Positions 20,047 to 32,275 of a stretch of 64,000 nucleotides of DNA are shown here, one piece after another. Numbering within the stretch: the first letter of the stretch is position 1; the number at the start of each line of letters is the position of its first letter. Source of the DNA: Hemerocallis citrina. Taxonomy: Eukaryota; Streptophyta; Magnoliopsida; Asparagales; Asphodelaceae. The stretch is from positions 46,188,283 through 46,252,282 of the forward strand of contig CM030366.1 in assembly GCA_017893485.1 (NCBI GenBank). Reading direction: 5' to 3'. The position numbers were made by a program, and so were the translations under genes. The notes under the pieces were generated by a model that was not told the DNA's origin, did no database searches, and saw only the letters and a program-made list of their open reading frames with translations.

Positions 20047-22801
20047 TGTCATGCCCCGCTTCCCAGGATACGGGAACACGAGCACGTAAAGTAGGCCCAG
20101 TGAATGATGTAAACACCATCCATAAGCAGTACCAAGCTAACTCAGCAATAAAACAACAAGATACAACCACGCAGGAAAATATAATCACATGAAACAAGAT
20201 GAATTCCAATAATAATGAAATAAACCAACAGTATGAATATCCAACATCTGGTAAAACGAAACAAAACTACGAGTCATAGAGCCCAAACAAATACAAGTTC
20301 ATAACAATGTTTAAGAAATAAATAGCAATAAGAAAAATTATGCAGCGGAAACTGGATCCATCTCTAGAAACGTTGCTCACCAATACCTTCAGTAATAGTT
20401 TCTTCAGCACCTGTAAATTCCTGGTCTAAAAAAAAATAAAAGGGTGCTCTTAGAGCAAGTCGTGGGTGGCAAGTAGAGAAAACAAAGAGTGAAGGAAAAC
20501 ATGGATATCAAGAATAAGGACATGGTCAAAGACAAGAAACAAAACAAAGTGCAGGAAAGATATCAAAGGTGTACAGTAAATCACGCATGAAATGAGTGAT
20601 ATCGGTATCAAGCAGGAAATGCAGGTTATTAAGTATTTTATTAGACTATCTAGTGCACGTACTACTACATCCCATACTACAGATTCCACACAACACACTG
20701 AACGCTTTAGACTGATGGTAAATTCACGGTTCATGTACTCGGCCCAGAATCAGGGTATCATGTTCAGTGTCAGTGTTTCTCGAGCAGTGTTTATGGCCAT
20801 ACAGTACAGTCACTACAGTAGGGCCCGACCGAGTACAGTCTCCGATTGTTCACTACCAAGTCATCCCATATAATTCCCGGCTTGTTATCATTTTATTTCA
20901 TCCTATGTGAGCATGCAAGTGGGTGTCAATATTGTTCATTACTGTGTGTGACTAGTTCTCAGGATTACAGACAAGGCATGGGTCAAACACATCAAATAAA
21001 CACATTTTCCAAAATCAGGACATCATGACCTTGCTGTACTAAATCAGGGATTACAGGGCAATACAATTTAGCAAAACTAAATCTGCTGGAAGATCTGGAA
21101 AGAACACTTTCACACGGTTCCAGCGAGTATAATTAAGGTATATAAAAGATATGGGAACTAAGTTAAAAATTCTGTTCTAATCAGATTTTAAGTCCAGGCA
21201 GCTTGCAGTGGGTTGTATTCAACTAATTGTTTCGGGTCAGAGAATTCATTATTAAAATCTATAAAAATTCTGGGTTATACCTATACATGTCTAGATCCAG
21301 CCCAAATTATTTCAGATTTTTCTTATACTATTAACATGGTCAAATAAAATAAACAACAGCAGAAAATGCATGAAAATCTGAGGCTGAATTTACTGACACA
21401 GCGGCATTAAAGTCATATCTAACAGATGGCAAATCAGAATTTAAATCCAGCGTAGGGAAAAATTATCTAGACATCATGGGCTACGTTTTATGTTGAGTAA
21501 GTTCTTTCAGAATATGTCTCTAGCATGGTAAAAAATCTATTTCAAAATGAAACATACACCAGTCTAACAAATGTCTAAATATGAATTGGCAATTAAATAA
21601 TTCACATAATCATATAGAGCATGCAAATTTGTAATCAAGTGAATCCTAGGTCAATATGCAATTTCTAAGGTTCATGGTACATTTATTACAGTCATGGTGT
21701 CAATTCATCAATTAAACCAAATCAGTACATTCATGTCCATTTCATTAAGCAGTTTTAAGTACAAATCTAGTTATTTCAATTGTGCACATGCATGACACAT
21801 TGGGGACTGAGTTAAAGATCAAAGAGATAGCATGAAGTTAAGAGTTTGTCGGGTTAGCTCGTGTAAACCCTAGATAATCTTAGTGGAATTGTCAAAACAT
21901 ATTTTTGATAATAAAAAGGGACAGATCTACTTGCATGAGATCAATTAATCTTGAACACAAATAATGAAAGGGGTTCAAGAAGAGACTTTCCTGTTATTGC
22001 AGATATTAATAAAGATAATAGAATAACGGGATTAGAATCCCTGGCAAAATCTCCCAAACACGTGCGAACAACGGTGAAGAAATCCCAAGCAAAACCAAAC
22101 AGTAACTCAACTAAACTCCACACTGGATCGGGCTAAACACAGGATAGCAACATGGGATCGGGTGCGGGCAGAACACGATACACCAAACCCAACCACTCAG
22201 CGATCAAAGATCCTTACACTGGATCGGCCAGAACATGGGACAACAAAACGGGATCCGGTGTGGGCAGAACACGGTACACCAAATCCACCCAATGGGGGAT
22301 TGTCTTCAACCTCAGCAAGAGAGAGAGAGAGCTCGATCGATCAGGGATGGCGCGACTCGATGACTACACGGCAGGAGCAACGTCAATACCACGGTCGGAA
22401 AGCGACGGCGGCGACATTCCTCGCGGTGAACGGCGGCTCTGTTCTTCGATCGAACATAGGGGATGACATCGCTCGACTGCGGGCATGAGCAGCAACGCAA
22501 AGGGACAGGGAACACAATGGCGAAGTGCACCGGGGGTGAACATGGCTATGATGAGGAGTAGCGGGGACGGGAACTTCGGTGGTTGAGTTGATGGATAATG
22601 GCGAGGGCACGGGGTACGCGATGACGACGGGGACGATGAGGGAACGATGGGGATGACATTGGGGATGACGATGGGAGATGATCGGGGTTAATGGCGATGG
22701 GGCGATGGGGTGTTTGAAAACAGAGAGGGAAGAAAGAGAGGGTCGGGGTGAGAGAGAGAGAGCAGCGGATGAGTGAGAGAGAGAATTAATTAGGGTTAAT
22801 T
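20047..22801 (-). repeat. 3' LTR of the Tekay-like element (family A), distal piece
   Basis: Homologous to 36402-38181 of the 5' LTR. By eye about ten differences occur over the first 210 bases. Between about 20820 and 21815 it has roughly 1 kb that the 5' LTR lacks. A GC-rich, CpG-dense stretch lies at 22330-22700, with GA repeats (22735-22790) upstream of it in transcription order. The insertion of LTR-B after 22801 separates it from its last 308 bases. Confidence 0.93.
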
Positions 22802-23482
22802 TGTAATATCCCGGACGGATATTATATTAAATAAATTACTATTTTTAAATTAATATATTTTTAAAGGGGATTTCTTGGTTTTACTCATAAAAAGTCACCT
22901 GGACATTTATTCTAGTAAGTATATACATGTATTGTATCAGTTTGGTGCACTTGTACAAAAACTTGAAAAAAACGCATTTTTGAGAAAAACGTCTGAAAAT
23001 CCTGGGCTGGTATTAAAAATAATTATTTTATTTATATTTCCAAAATTGAAATATCTTTGGTGGATATCACCCGGTTTTGCTAATAAGCATTATATATATA
23101 CAGATACTAATCTGTATATATCTGTTTTGTTCCAAATTGATACTGGAATCTTCCGAGCCGGTAATAATTTTTTTTTATAAATTTCTCGAAATAAAATTAA
23201 TTTTGTATTGATTTTTTCGTTTACACGAACGAAATTTATTTGTATAATCAGATATATGCACGGATTTGAAACGTGTCGATTTCGGGCGTTTGAACAAATC
23301 GTGTAGTATGTGATTTAGGAAAATTATAGTTTTATTTTAGATCCATCATGATGAGATGGAGGGTTTGGATTGAGTTAGGGTGTGATTGCAATAATCTAAT
23401 TGCAAATGAATTCCCAAATTTTTTAACCATGGGAAAATCAACACTTGACTTCATTTTCCTCCGCACAAACCTTCACCCCTTT

Positions 23483-23522
23483 CTATATAACCTCCCCCCT
23501 CCCCCCCCCCCCCCCCCCCCCC
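23483..23522 (+). promoter_or_regulatory. Putative TATA box followed by poly-C run
   Basis: CTATATAA at 23483-23490 is followed within ten bases by a C run of 22 (23501-23522). The run lies where transcription would be expected to start. Confidence 0.5.
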
Positions 23523-24119
23523 AATCTCATTTTCGGCCTTGATCCAAAAAGGGAAGAAAACCCTTCATTCTCCTCCATCCTCTTCTCATCCCACTTCACT
23601 CAAACTCTTCTAGTTCTTCTACTTCTTGATTTCTAGTTTTTATTTTAGTAAAAAGATTGAGAAGGAAGAAAAAGAAAGAGAGAATCAAAATCAAAAGAGA
23701 AAGAGAGTAGATTTCATGGGTTTCTTTCATGAAGGTTGTTCTTGAGAGCAAGAACAAGGAGGAGAAGGCGAAGCTAGTCCTTCCTATGCGCTTCAAAGGT
23801 TTCTCATCTCTTGTGTTTTTAGGTATTAGGGTTATTATTATTATTATATATTGTTTTATAGAGTTAATTTAATGTGCATGGGGGTTAGATTAAAGTGTAT
23901 GCAAAATTTGAAGTGGTAGAACACAAATTAGAGGCATAAAGAACCAATTTTTAGGGTTATATGGTTGATTTTAATTAACCATGTAAACAATAGAACCTTG
24001 ACCCGAAATTTAAGTGGGAGGTTCTTCTAGGTGTTATTAGTATTCTAGAATTTTTGGGGATTTTTCGGAGTAATTTTGATGGGTGAAATGAGCCGTTTCC
24101 CCACAACAGCGCGAGTTTT

Positions 24120-25800
24120 GCTAAAAATAGTTAACTCACTGTTTGGGGTTAGTGTTGCTGTATGTTCGGAAGGCTGGAAGTTGGTCTTCCTTGTGGAATT
24201 AGAGATAGCGACCCTTTAGAGAAGTTGTAGTAGACATTCTCCCCTTTCCTAATTGACCTCTCGCGTTAAATTCCGTTAAGAAACGCAAAAGTTATGGTCA
24301 TTACAAAAACAGGACAGCAACTCGGCTGAGTTGCTCACTGTTTTTGTTGATTTCAGTTTTCGAACCTCTTAATGGTCGAATATGAGGTAGAGACCCATTG
24401 GAAAAGTTGTAGTAGACATTCTCCCCTTTCCGAATTGATCTCTCGGGCTAAATTCCGATGAGCGGAGTAGGAGTTATGACCTTTGGAAAATACAGCAAAA
24501 AGCCTTCTAACTGAGTAGGTACTGTTTTGACTCATTGAGGTTTTTGAGGGTCTTAGTGGTTGAATCTGAGGTAGATACCCATTAGAGAAATTTTAGTAGA
24601 CATCCTCCCCTTTCCGAATTGGCCTTTCGGGCTAAATTCTGATATGTGGAGTGGGAGTTATGCCTTTTGCAAAATACATCAACTAGCTATCTAAACTAGG
24701 TTCTTGCTGTTTAACTTCTTGGTCATTTTTGAGGGTCTTGCTTGATGAATCTGAGGAGCTGATCCATTAGAGAAGTTGTATTAGAATCTCTCCCCTTTCC
24801 GAATTAGCCTCTCAGGCTAGATTCCGATAAGTGGAGTAGAAGTTATGGGCTTTGAAAGGTTCAATTTTTCTTAGTTAAGTCGGCTGCTTTTGTTACCAAT
24901 TGTGTGTTCGATGGGTAGAAACTGGGATTTCCTTACGGAATCTAAGCAACTGGTCAACTGGAAAGTTTTAGTAAATATTCCCACCTTTTCAAATTGCCCA
25001 GTTTTGCTAGATTCCAATAAGTGGAGCAAAAGTTACAAGCTACGGAAGTTTTGACTTTTTGTTGAAAATCGGTAGTTTGGTAACTGTTTGCGTATGTTCG
25101 ACGGGTAGAAACATGGATTTCCTTGTGGAATCTAAGCAACTGGTCAACTGAAAAGTTTTAGTAGATGTTCCCACCTTTTTAAATTGTCCAATTTTGTTAG
25201 ATTCCTATAAGTGGAGCAAAAGTTACAAGCGACGGAAGTTTTGACTTTTTGTTGAAAACCGGTAGTTTGGTAACTGTTTGCGTATGTTCGACGGACAGAA
25301 ACTTGGATTTCCTTACGGAATATGAGCAACTGGTCAACTGGGAAGTTTTAGTAGATGTTCCCACCTTTTCAAATTATCTAGTTTTGTTACATTTCGATAA
25401 GTGGAGCAAAATTTACAAGCTACGGAAGTTTCGACTTTTTGTTGAAAATCGGTAGTTTGGTAACTGTTAGCGTATGTTCGACGGGTAGAAACTTGGATTT
25501 CCTTGCGGAATCTGAGCAACTGGTCAATTGGAAAGTTTTAGTAGATGTTCCCACCTTTTCAAATTGTCCAGTTTCGTTAGGTTCCGACGAGTGGAGCAAA
25601 AGTTACTAGCTTGCGAAGTTTCAACTTTTGTTGAAAATCTGCAGTTGGGTTAAACTGTTTGCGTTTGTTCGATGGACCAAATTTTGGATTCCTTACAGAA
25701 TCTGAAATAGTTTTCTACTAGAGAGTTGTGGCAGATATTCTTACTTTTCTAAAAAAGTATATTTTTGTCAAATTTCGACAAGCGCAGCACTGGTTGCTTC
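24120..25800 (+). repeat. Tandem array of about 188-base units
   Basis: Nine units are recognisable from the AGATTCCGATAAGTGGAG-like marker near 24270, 24455, 24640, 24825, 25010, 25200, 25390, 25580 and 25770. Units 5 to 8 are much more alike (GTTACAAGC, GGTCAACTGG) than units 1 to 4, which points to recent amplification within the array. Confidence 0.88.
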
Positions 25801-26190
25801 TAGGCTATCGGAAGGTTTTTATGTCGCTTTCCGTGCTTTTCTTTGGTAGTATGTTTGTACTAGACTGTTAGTAGACTCTTCTGTTTCATCTAATTATAGA
25901 AGATTAAGTTTTGCTAGTAAGCACGTTTGATTGCTTCTAGGTTGATTACCTGTATGGTTGTTTTCATATGTAGGTTGTCGTCTCATATGTGGCTCGACTG
26001 GCCCGTATATAGCTGTTGGTCTCATACATAGCTTATTTGGTACGTATGTAAGTTATTGTCTCGTACGAAGCTCATTGGGCTCGTATGTAGGTATTGTCTT
26101 GAATAGGTATGCTGTGAGTGGATCCGAGAGGATCTTGAGAAGTCTAGATTAAGACTTGGTTAATTGTTTCGACAAATTGTTACACTCTCT

Positions 26191-26690
26191 AGAAGAGGGA
26201 CATGTACGATGCTTTTTCTTGACAAGCTAGAAGCACAGTGCATGTCTCGCTTGTTTAGTTAGAAGAGGAACACGCACGGTGCTTTTTCATGTCAAGTTGG
26301 AAGCACAGTACATGTCTCGCTTGTTTGGTTAGAAGAGGGACACGTACGGTGCTTTTTCATGTCAAGTTGGAAGCACAGGGCATGTCTCGCTTGTTTAGTT
26401 AAAAGAGAGATACATACGGTATTTTTTCATGTCAAGTTGGAAGCACAGTGCATGTCTTGCTTGTTTAGTTAGAAGAGGGACACGTACGGTGCTTTTTCAT
26501 GTCAAGTTGGAAGCACAGTGCATGCCTCGCTTGTTGAGTTAGAAGAGGGACACGTACGGTGCTTTTTCATGTCAAGTTGGAAGCACAATGTATGTCTCGC
26601 TTGTTTGGATAGAAGAGGAACACATACGGTGCTTTTTCATGTCAAGTTGGACGCACAGTGACATGTCTCGCTTGTTTGGTTATGGTTAGT
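26191..26690 (+). repeat. Seven-copy 70-base minisatellite
   Basis: Units start AGAAGAGGGA (or a close variant) at 26191, 26261, 26331, 26401, 26471, 26541 and 26611, exactly 70 bases apart. Each contains GGTGCTTTTTCATGTCAAG and CATGTCTCGCTTGTTT. The family B copy at 14726-19537 has no such array. Confidence 0.95.
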
Positions 26691-27399
26691 GACATCGTTA
26701 GGGTAGTAACAGTTACTTAACCATTTTTAACTATAAATTGCCAAAAGGTGAGAGTTGGTGTTAGGGGTGATACCCTATAATCCAACATCTCCTATAGTCT
26801 GACACTAGGTGGTGTTATCGGGATGTATTCCCCTGTCAAAGGGATATGGGCGGTGCTTTTTCATGACAAGTTGGGAGCACGGGCTCTGTATCTTGATTGT
26901 TAATTCCTGAATGTGCCATGATAATAACGAGAGGGTTTCCTAGGAAAACAGACCCTACAATCCCGGTAGGTTCTATGCCTTCTCATGACCAGTTGAGGGC
27001 ACGGAAGAAGGTTGACAAGTATCTTGTAGTCCATGTTGGCTTTTGAGTGAGGTCCGGTACGTCGGGCAATAGTCGCCAGTCATGTAGTATTATGTCAGGA
27101 ACAGGATGGGTACAAAAGTAGAATTCATGGCACGGGTTCAAATTCCTATATATAAAGAAACGGCTTGAGATGGGGCGTATGTAGTATGAGCTGCATAATG
27201 TTTCGGAGACTTTCTTGCATTAGAATAAGTGCATCATTGCATTGGTTAATTTCGCATTAGAGTCTAAGTCATAGCATACACTGACACATCAAATATATAT
27301 ATACACGTTTCACTTTTCATTAATCTGTTTGCTTTAGTTGAGATCCGCTGCTAGTTATCAGCCTTAAAGCGTCAGTGAATACTGATGTCCCCACTTTAA

Positions 27400-27452
27400 T
27401 AGGTATTGGATTGCAGAAGTACAGGTATTGGATTGCAGAAGTACAGGTATAG
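27400..27452 (+). repeat. Short tandem duplication near LTR-B end
   Basis: AGGTATTGGATTGCAGAAGT is present twice in a row (27401 and 27425). The unit contains an acceptor-like TTGCAG. The sister LTR has one copy (19118-19142). Confidence 0.85.
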
Positions 27453-27799
27453 GTTTCAGGAGGACTCAAGGTGAGAGAGCAAGGAGTCGATTTCATTAGA
27501 GTTTCTGTTGTAAATTATTTATTTGTTGGAAAGTATCCAAGTGGAATACCAAGTGTTGTTCTTTATTCATTATACTCTGATGTAATATGTTGAAAGATGT
27601 AACACTTAGAATTGTAAAGGTATTATTGTAACACTGTTGTAATGTATTGCAATTTTGTAACATTCGGATTTGTAATATATTTGTGTTGAATAAAAAGTTT
27701 TAAATTTTTCTGTTTTTCTGTGTATTGTGGCTAATTAAAGAAAAGATTCTGGCTTATGTCACGGTTTTTCAGTTACTGGAAATCGGGCGTTACATAATT

Positions 27800-28107
27800 A
27801 ATGTGGGTATTTATAGGGATCAGAAAATTAGGATTTAGGTTAAGATTTAGTGGGTCCTGGGTTTCAGTTCTGGCTCCAAAAAGAGACAAACAAGGGCAAT
27901 GAGACGAGACGAACACAATGGAGAAAAAATCAAATTCAAAAGAGAAAAAGCAACATTTACAAAAGAACAAAATCAAGCCAAAGAGCATAGATTGATCAAG
28001 AGAAAATAAAGAAAGACCAAGAAAAGCAAAATACTTCATAATAAAAGAATTCAATTATAATAATCAAAAGAATACAAAATACATGAAAATTGAAAATAGG
28101 GCTTACA
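27800..28107 (-). repeat. 3' LTR of the Tekay-like element, proximal piece
   Basis: The first 308 bases of the LTR in transcription order, matching 38206-38505. It contains a TATAAATACCC-like sequence on the minus strand (near 27808-27818). It begins, on the minus strand, TGTAAGCCCTATTTTC. Confidence 0.93.
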
Positions 28108-28122
28108 AATCCTACCCACCTT
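28108..28122 (-). other. Polypurine tract of the Tekay-like element
   Basis: On the minus strand AAGGTGGGTAGGATT abuts the 3' LTR, the usual start of plus-strand DNA synthesis. Confidence 0.8.
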
Positions 28123-28219
28123 ATGAGAAGAATTTCGTCCTCGAAATTTATACAAGAGGTGCATAGGGCAAACCCCTGAAACAAACAAACAAAACAATGC
28201 AAAACAAGTAAAACAATCA

Positions 28220-29520
28220 CTACTCAAATAAATGAGGAAACCTCTCCCGAATCCTTTCCTCTAACTCCCAAGTAGACTCCTCTGGCGAGCGAGGATCCCA
28301 AGAAACTCGGACCAACTTGATGAATCTATTTCTTAACACCTTCTCTTGATAGTCTAAGATAGAGACAGGTCGAATTTCACAGGACAAATCCAGCCTCACA
28401 GACAAGTCTGAGTAGTCAACCACATGACTGTCATCTCTGATGTATTTCCTAAGCCGAGAAACATGGAATACATTATGGACACCTGCTAAAGCTGGCGGTA
28501 ATGCGAGCCTGTAAGCTACCTTGCCCATACATTCCATAATATCGAATGGACCGATGAATCGAGGACTCAACTTGCCTCCACTGCCAAAACGGATAACACC
28601 TTTCCAAGGCAACACCTTGAGGAACACATGCTCGCCTGCTTCAAACTCTAGGGGTCTTCGACGACAATCAGCCCACCTCTTCTGCCGATCCTGAGCGGCC
28701 TGCAAATGCTTGCGAATCTGAGCCATGGCGTCAACTGTCTTCGTGATCAACTCAGGGCATAAAAGTTTCCTCTCGCCGATATCATCCCAACAGACTGGCG
28801 ATCTACAATTGCGCCCATACAATGCTTCGAATGGAACAGCCTTGAGACTCGCCTGATAACTGTTATTATAAGAGAACTCGGCCAAGTGAAGATGATCCTC
28901 CCACGAACCTCCAAACTGAAGAATGTAGGATCTCAAAATATCTTTTAGGATCTAAATTGTCCTTTCTGACTGTCCATCCGTTTGAGGATGGAACGCTGTA
29001 CTGTAGCTCAGCTTAGTACCCAAGCTCCTCTGCAAACTCTCGCAGAACTGAGATCTGAACCTTGTATCTCTATCCGATACGATGCTGACAGGAACTCCAT
29101 GCAGACGAACAATCTCCTGAACGTATGCTCAGCCAAACTCTCCGTGGACTGACCCACACGGAAAGGAGTGAAGTGGGCACACTTCGTCAGCCGATCCACT
29201 ATCACCCAGATAGCATTATCACCATTAGGTTTCCTCGGCAAAGCTATCACAAAGTCTATCGTGATGTTCTCTCACTTCCATTCAGGGATAGGATGGGGTT
29301 GCAAAAGTCCTGCGGTCCTCTGATGCTCTGCCTTCACCTGCTGACAGATTAGGCACTGGGCGACGAATCGAGCCACATCCCGCTTCATACCATGCCACCA
29401 AAAATGTTGTTTCAAGTCCCTACACATCTTGGTACCACCAGGATGTATGGAATACGGGAACCAATGAGCTTCCTCGAGTAGCTTCTGCTTGACATCTCCT
29501 CTAGGTACACACAACCTAGA
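28220..29520 (-). pseudogene. Integrase with chromodomain-like tail, Tekay-like element
   Basis: Read on the minus strand from 29520: the zinc-binding domain (two histidines in AHWFPYSIHPGGTKM, then CLICQQVK) and the catalytic core with [12 protein letters not shown] and TDGQSE. All three catalytic acidic residues are still present, though in different frames and with stops (TGA near 29271, TAG near 28954). The last 238 codons (28936-28220) are open: SYNNSYQASLKAVPFEALYG, the GPY/F module KLSPRFIGPFDIME, VHNVFHVSRLRKY, and the tail VLRNRFIKLVRVSW...EESTWELEE ending PHLFE. That tail is the chromodomain-like region typical of the Tekay/Del lineage. Stop TAG at 28222-28220. Confidence 0.93.
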
Positions 29521-30488
29521 GCCAAACCGAAGCGACCCATCAGCATGGACAAAAAATCAGACCGCGAACCAGCCTCAACCACGCTCCGAAACTCCTACAA
29601 TTGCTGATCACTCCCTTGAGTTGCCTTGATCTGCTTTACAAAGGATGACTGCAACTGCAACAACATAAGCTGCCGATCTGATCCGGGAAGCAACACATCT
29701 AACTCAAGCCTCCTCATGTCCTCCACAAGCTCCTTCTGCTGAGTGAGGAACATAGCGGCAGGCCTCCGACTCAAAGCATCTGGCACTGAATTTATTTTGC
29801 TCGGGTGATCCTGCAAATTGATGTCAAAATCTGCCATCAACTACAGCCATCTTCTCTGCCTCATGTTTAGCTCCTTCTGCATGAACACATATTTGAGGCT
29901 TTTGTGATCTGTGAAAATCTTAACTCTATCCATAAGCAAATAGTGCCTCCATAACTTCAAGGCATAGATCACAGCAGCTAGCTCCAGATCATGCGTATGA
30001 TAGTTCTTCTCGTGAGGTCTCAACTACCTCGAAGCATAAGCAACAACTCTGCCTCGCTGCATCAGCACTGCTCCTAAACCTCTTCCCGAAGCATCACAAA
30101 AGATCACAAAACCACCCGAATTGTCAGTTACAGTCAGCACTGGCGCTGACGTCAACTGATGCTTCAACTCGGCGAAAGCTTCATCACAAGCTTCATCCCA
30201 GACGAACTTCTGCTCCTTCCTGGTCAAACTGGTCAAGGGTCCAGCAATCTTGGAGAAATCCTGAACGAACTTCCGGTAGTAACTAGCCAAACCAAGAAAA
30301 CTCTGCACCTCAGAAACAGACTTCGGAATAGGCCAATCCTTGACCGCAGAAATCTTCGACGGATCCACAGAAACACCAGCACCAGAGATAATGTGGCTAA
30401 GAAAAGCAACCTGATCCAACCAGAACTCGCACTTATCGAGCTTCCCATACAGCTGGTTCTCCTTCAAAGTCTGCAGAACCACCTTCAA
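29521..30488 (-). pseudogene. RNase H region, Tekay-like element
   Basis: RNase H follows the RT connection (FLSHIISGAGVSVDPSKI, SEVQSFLGLASYYRKFVQDF). Motifs are [54 protein letters not shown] and NSVPDALSRR. Three premature stops (near 30021, 29838 and 29592) are TAG at likely Gln positions. The frame is otherwise continuous. Confidence 0.92.
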
Positions 30489-31052
30489 ATGCTCAGTATG
30501 ATCTGCCCTGTTTCACGAGTACACTGGTATGTCGTCAATGAAAACCACGACGAACTGATCCAAGAACGGCGAAAACACATGGTTCATCAAACTCATGAGC
30601 ACTGCCGGTGCATTAGTCACTCCGAAAGGCATCACCAAGAACTCATAATGCCCATATCTTGTTCGGAAAGCCGTCTTTGGAACATCCTCTGACTTCACCC
30701 TGACTTGATGATACCCGGAACGCAAATCCAACTTTGAGAATACCGAAGCACCACCCAGTTGGTCGAACAAATCTTCGATCCTCGAGAATGGATACCGATT
30801 CTTGACGGTAACTTTGTTCAACTCTCTGTAGTCCATGCAAAGCCTGCAGCTTCCATCATTCTTACCGACAAATAGAACTGGGGCTCCCCACGGTGAAACA
30901 CTAGGTTTGACAAAATCCTTGTCAAGTAGCTCCTGAACCTGAACCTTCAACTCCGCCAACTCAATCGGCGCCATACGATACGAACTCTTGGAAATATGGG
31001 CCGTACCAGGCAGAACATCGATACAAAACTCCATATCTCGGACTGGCAGCAA
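30489..31052 (-). pseudogene. Reverse transcriptase, Tekay-like element
   Basis: Motifs in order are: [62 protein letters not shown] and TNAPAVLM, then the catalytic box FIDDIPVYS with both aspartates kept (30536-30531). The 179-codon frame 31052-30513 is nearly intact and ends at TGA after VYS, probably a former Arg (CGA) codon. This is the best preserved RT in the window. Confidence 0.94.
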
Positions 31053-31542
31053 ACCGGCAACTCCTCAGGAAACACATCAAGGATGTCCCCCACAACCAGT
31101 GGTGCAAAAACCCTATTAGAACCCAGTAACGCAAGGGAAACAACTTCGAAATTCAATGAGTTCTTGACACGCCCTGACGGTGTCTCACCCGCATGGAAAA
31201 CGAACTCTGGCTGTCCAGAAGGCCTAAAAGTCACCTTCTTCTCACGAAAATCAATCACGGCACAGGAAACACCCAACCAGTCCATGCCCAGAATGACATC
31301 GAAACTGGAGTTGGGAATCATAATCAGATCAGCCACAAAGACCACACCACTAATTTGCAACGAACTCTGCTTGCAAACCCGAGAACAGAAAATGACACCT
31401 CCTCCAGTGGTGATGTCCCATGCTGCGGGCATAGCATTGTAAGCGAAACCATGCAGATCAACAAATCGAGTAGAAATGAAAGAGTGGGTAGCACCCGAAT
31501 CAAACAACACATGAGCAGGGAGAGAGAAAACTAAAATCACAC
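31053..31542 (-). pseudogene. Aspartic protease, Tekay-like element
   Basis: The active site VLFDSGATHSFIS (DSG at 31501-31493) is intact, followed by the flap-like stretch and FDVILGMDWLG, the standard C-terminal motif of the gypsy protease. It continues with VTFRPSGQPEF and FPEELP towards RT; a frameshift occurs near 31065. In intact relatives the protease matures Gag-Pol inside particles. The domain starts directly after a putative intron (31543-31688). Confidence 0.92.
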
Positions 31543-31688
31543 CTAGAAGAAAACCAAACAAAGAATAAGATGCTAGCAGGATATACACGAATAATTGCAC
31601 AAGGGAGAGAGAAATAAAGATAACAATAACAATAACATGCAAAAAACTGAAAGAGAGAAAGAAAGAAAGTACAACTACAGTGATATAC
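31543..31688 (-). other. Putative intron between gag and protease (Tekay-like)
   Basis: On the minus strand, GTATATCACTG (from 31688) to a T-rich stretch ending TTTTCTTCTAG (31543), 146 bases. Removal joins VGVVA, a glycine codon split after its first base, and VILVFSLPAHVLFDSG, giving a continuous gag-protease linker. If retained, translation meets TAG four codons after the junction. A good polypyrimidine tract is visible. It has the same location and phase as 9990-10088 in gypsy-1. Confidence 0.72.
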
Positions 31689-32267
31689 CTGCAACCACTC
31701 CAACAGCATCTGTGTAATACCGTGATTTTTCATTTATGAGAATTATTATTTTGTATTATTAAATTGTACGTATTGTGCACGTGCAATCTTGTGGTATAAA
31801 TTTTTATAAGTATTTTCATTACATAAATAATTGAGTATACATATATATATGTTCTTTCTATTGTTTTTATTAAAGCCTATTTTAAACAAGCATAAGTATT
31901 TCTTTATATTTTGATCCCAATCTAATTTATTTTAAATATAAACTATTTTGGCCCACTAAATAAAAGCCCATCAATTTATTTCTTTTTAATTCTTACCACT
32001 TGTAGTGTAGACACTTTTATAGACTTTTTTTATAAATAATTAAATGTACAACTTTTTGGAATGGGGGGCTTTAGAAACACGTGCATTGCACTAGCACGTG
32101 TTTGTGCTCCTTGTGAGGCCGGATAGGAATGGGAGGGAAAAAGAGAGTGGAGTTTGTGGGAGGTAGTTTTGTAGTCATGGTTGGTTACTACAACTTTCCA
32201 TTTAATCCTAGCCCTTGTTTCTTAACTCCTAGATCAATCTTAGCCTTCTATTTGTCCTAAATTTTTG

Positions 32268-32275
32268 TATAAATA
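32268..32275 (+). promoter_or_regulatory. Putative LTR-E TATA box
   Basis: TATAAATA followed by CCCCCC, 556 bases from the LTR start. It matches the TATA-plus-C-run layout of family B. Confidence 0.55.

Larger units (their letters stand above)
22802..27794 (+). mobile_element. Solo LTR, family B, 4993 bases
   Basis: Starts TGTAATATCCCGGACGG, ends GGGCGTTACA and is flanked by perfect TAATT duplications (22797-22801 and 27795-27799). The uninterrupted sibling LTR at 38181-38205 shows the empty site with a single TAATT. It has the same layout as 14726-19537, but with a 22-base poly-C run behind the TATA-like box, nine units of the 187-base array, a shorter palindromic minisatellite and an added array of seven 70-base units. 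Confidence 0.95.

Noticed and set aside
26191..26690. CRISPR-like regular repeat
   Set aside because: Units are directly adjacent 70-base repeats without unique spacers, in a plant LTR. It is a minisatellite.
30159..30692. Plus-strand ORF of 177 codons opposite RT
   Set aside because: It is the antisense shadow of a well recognised reverse transcriptase on the minus strand.
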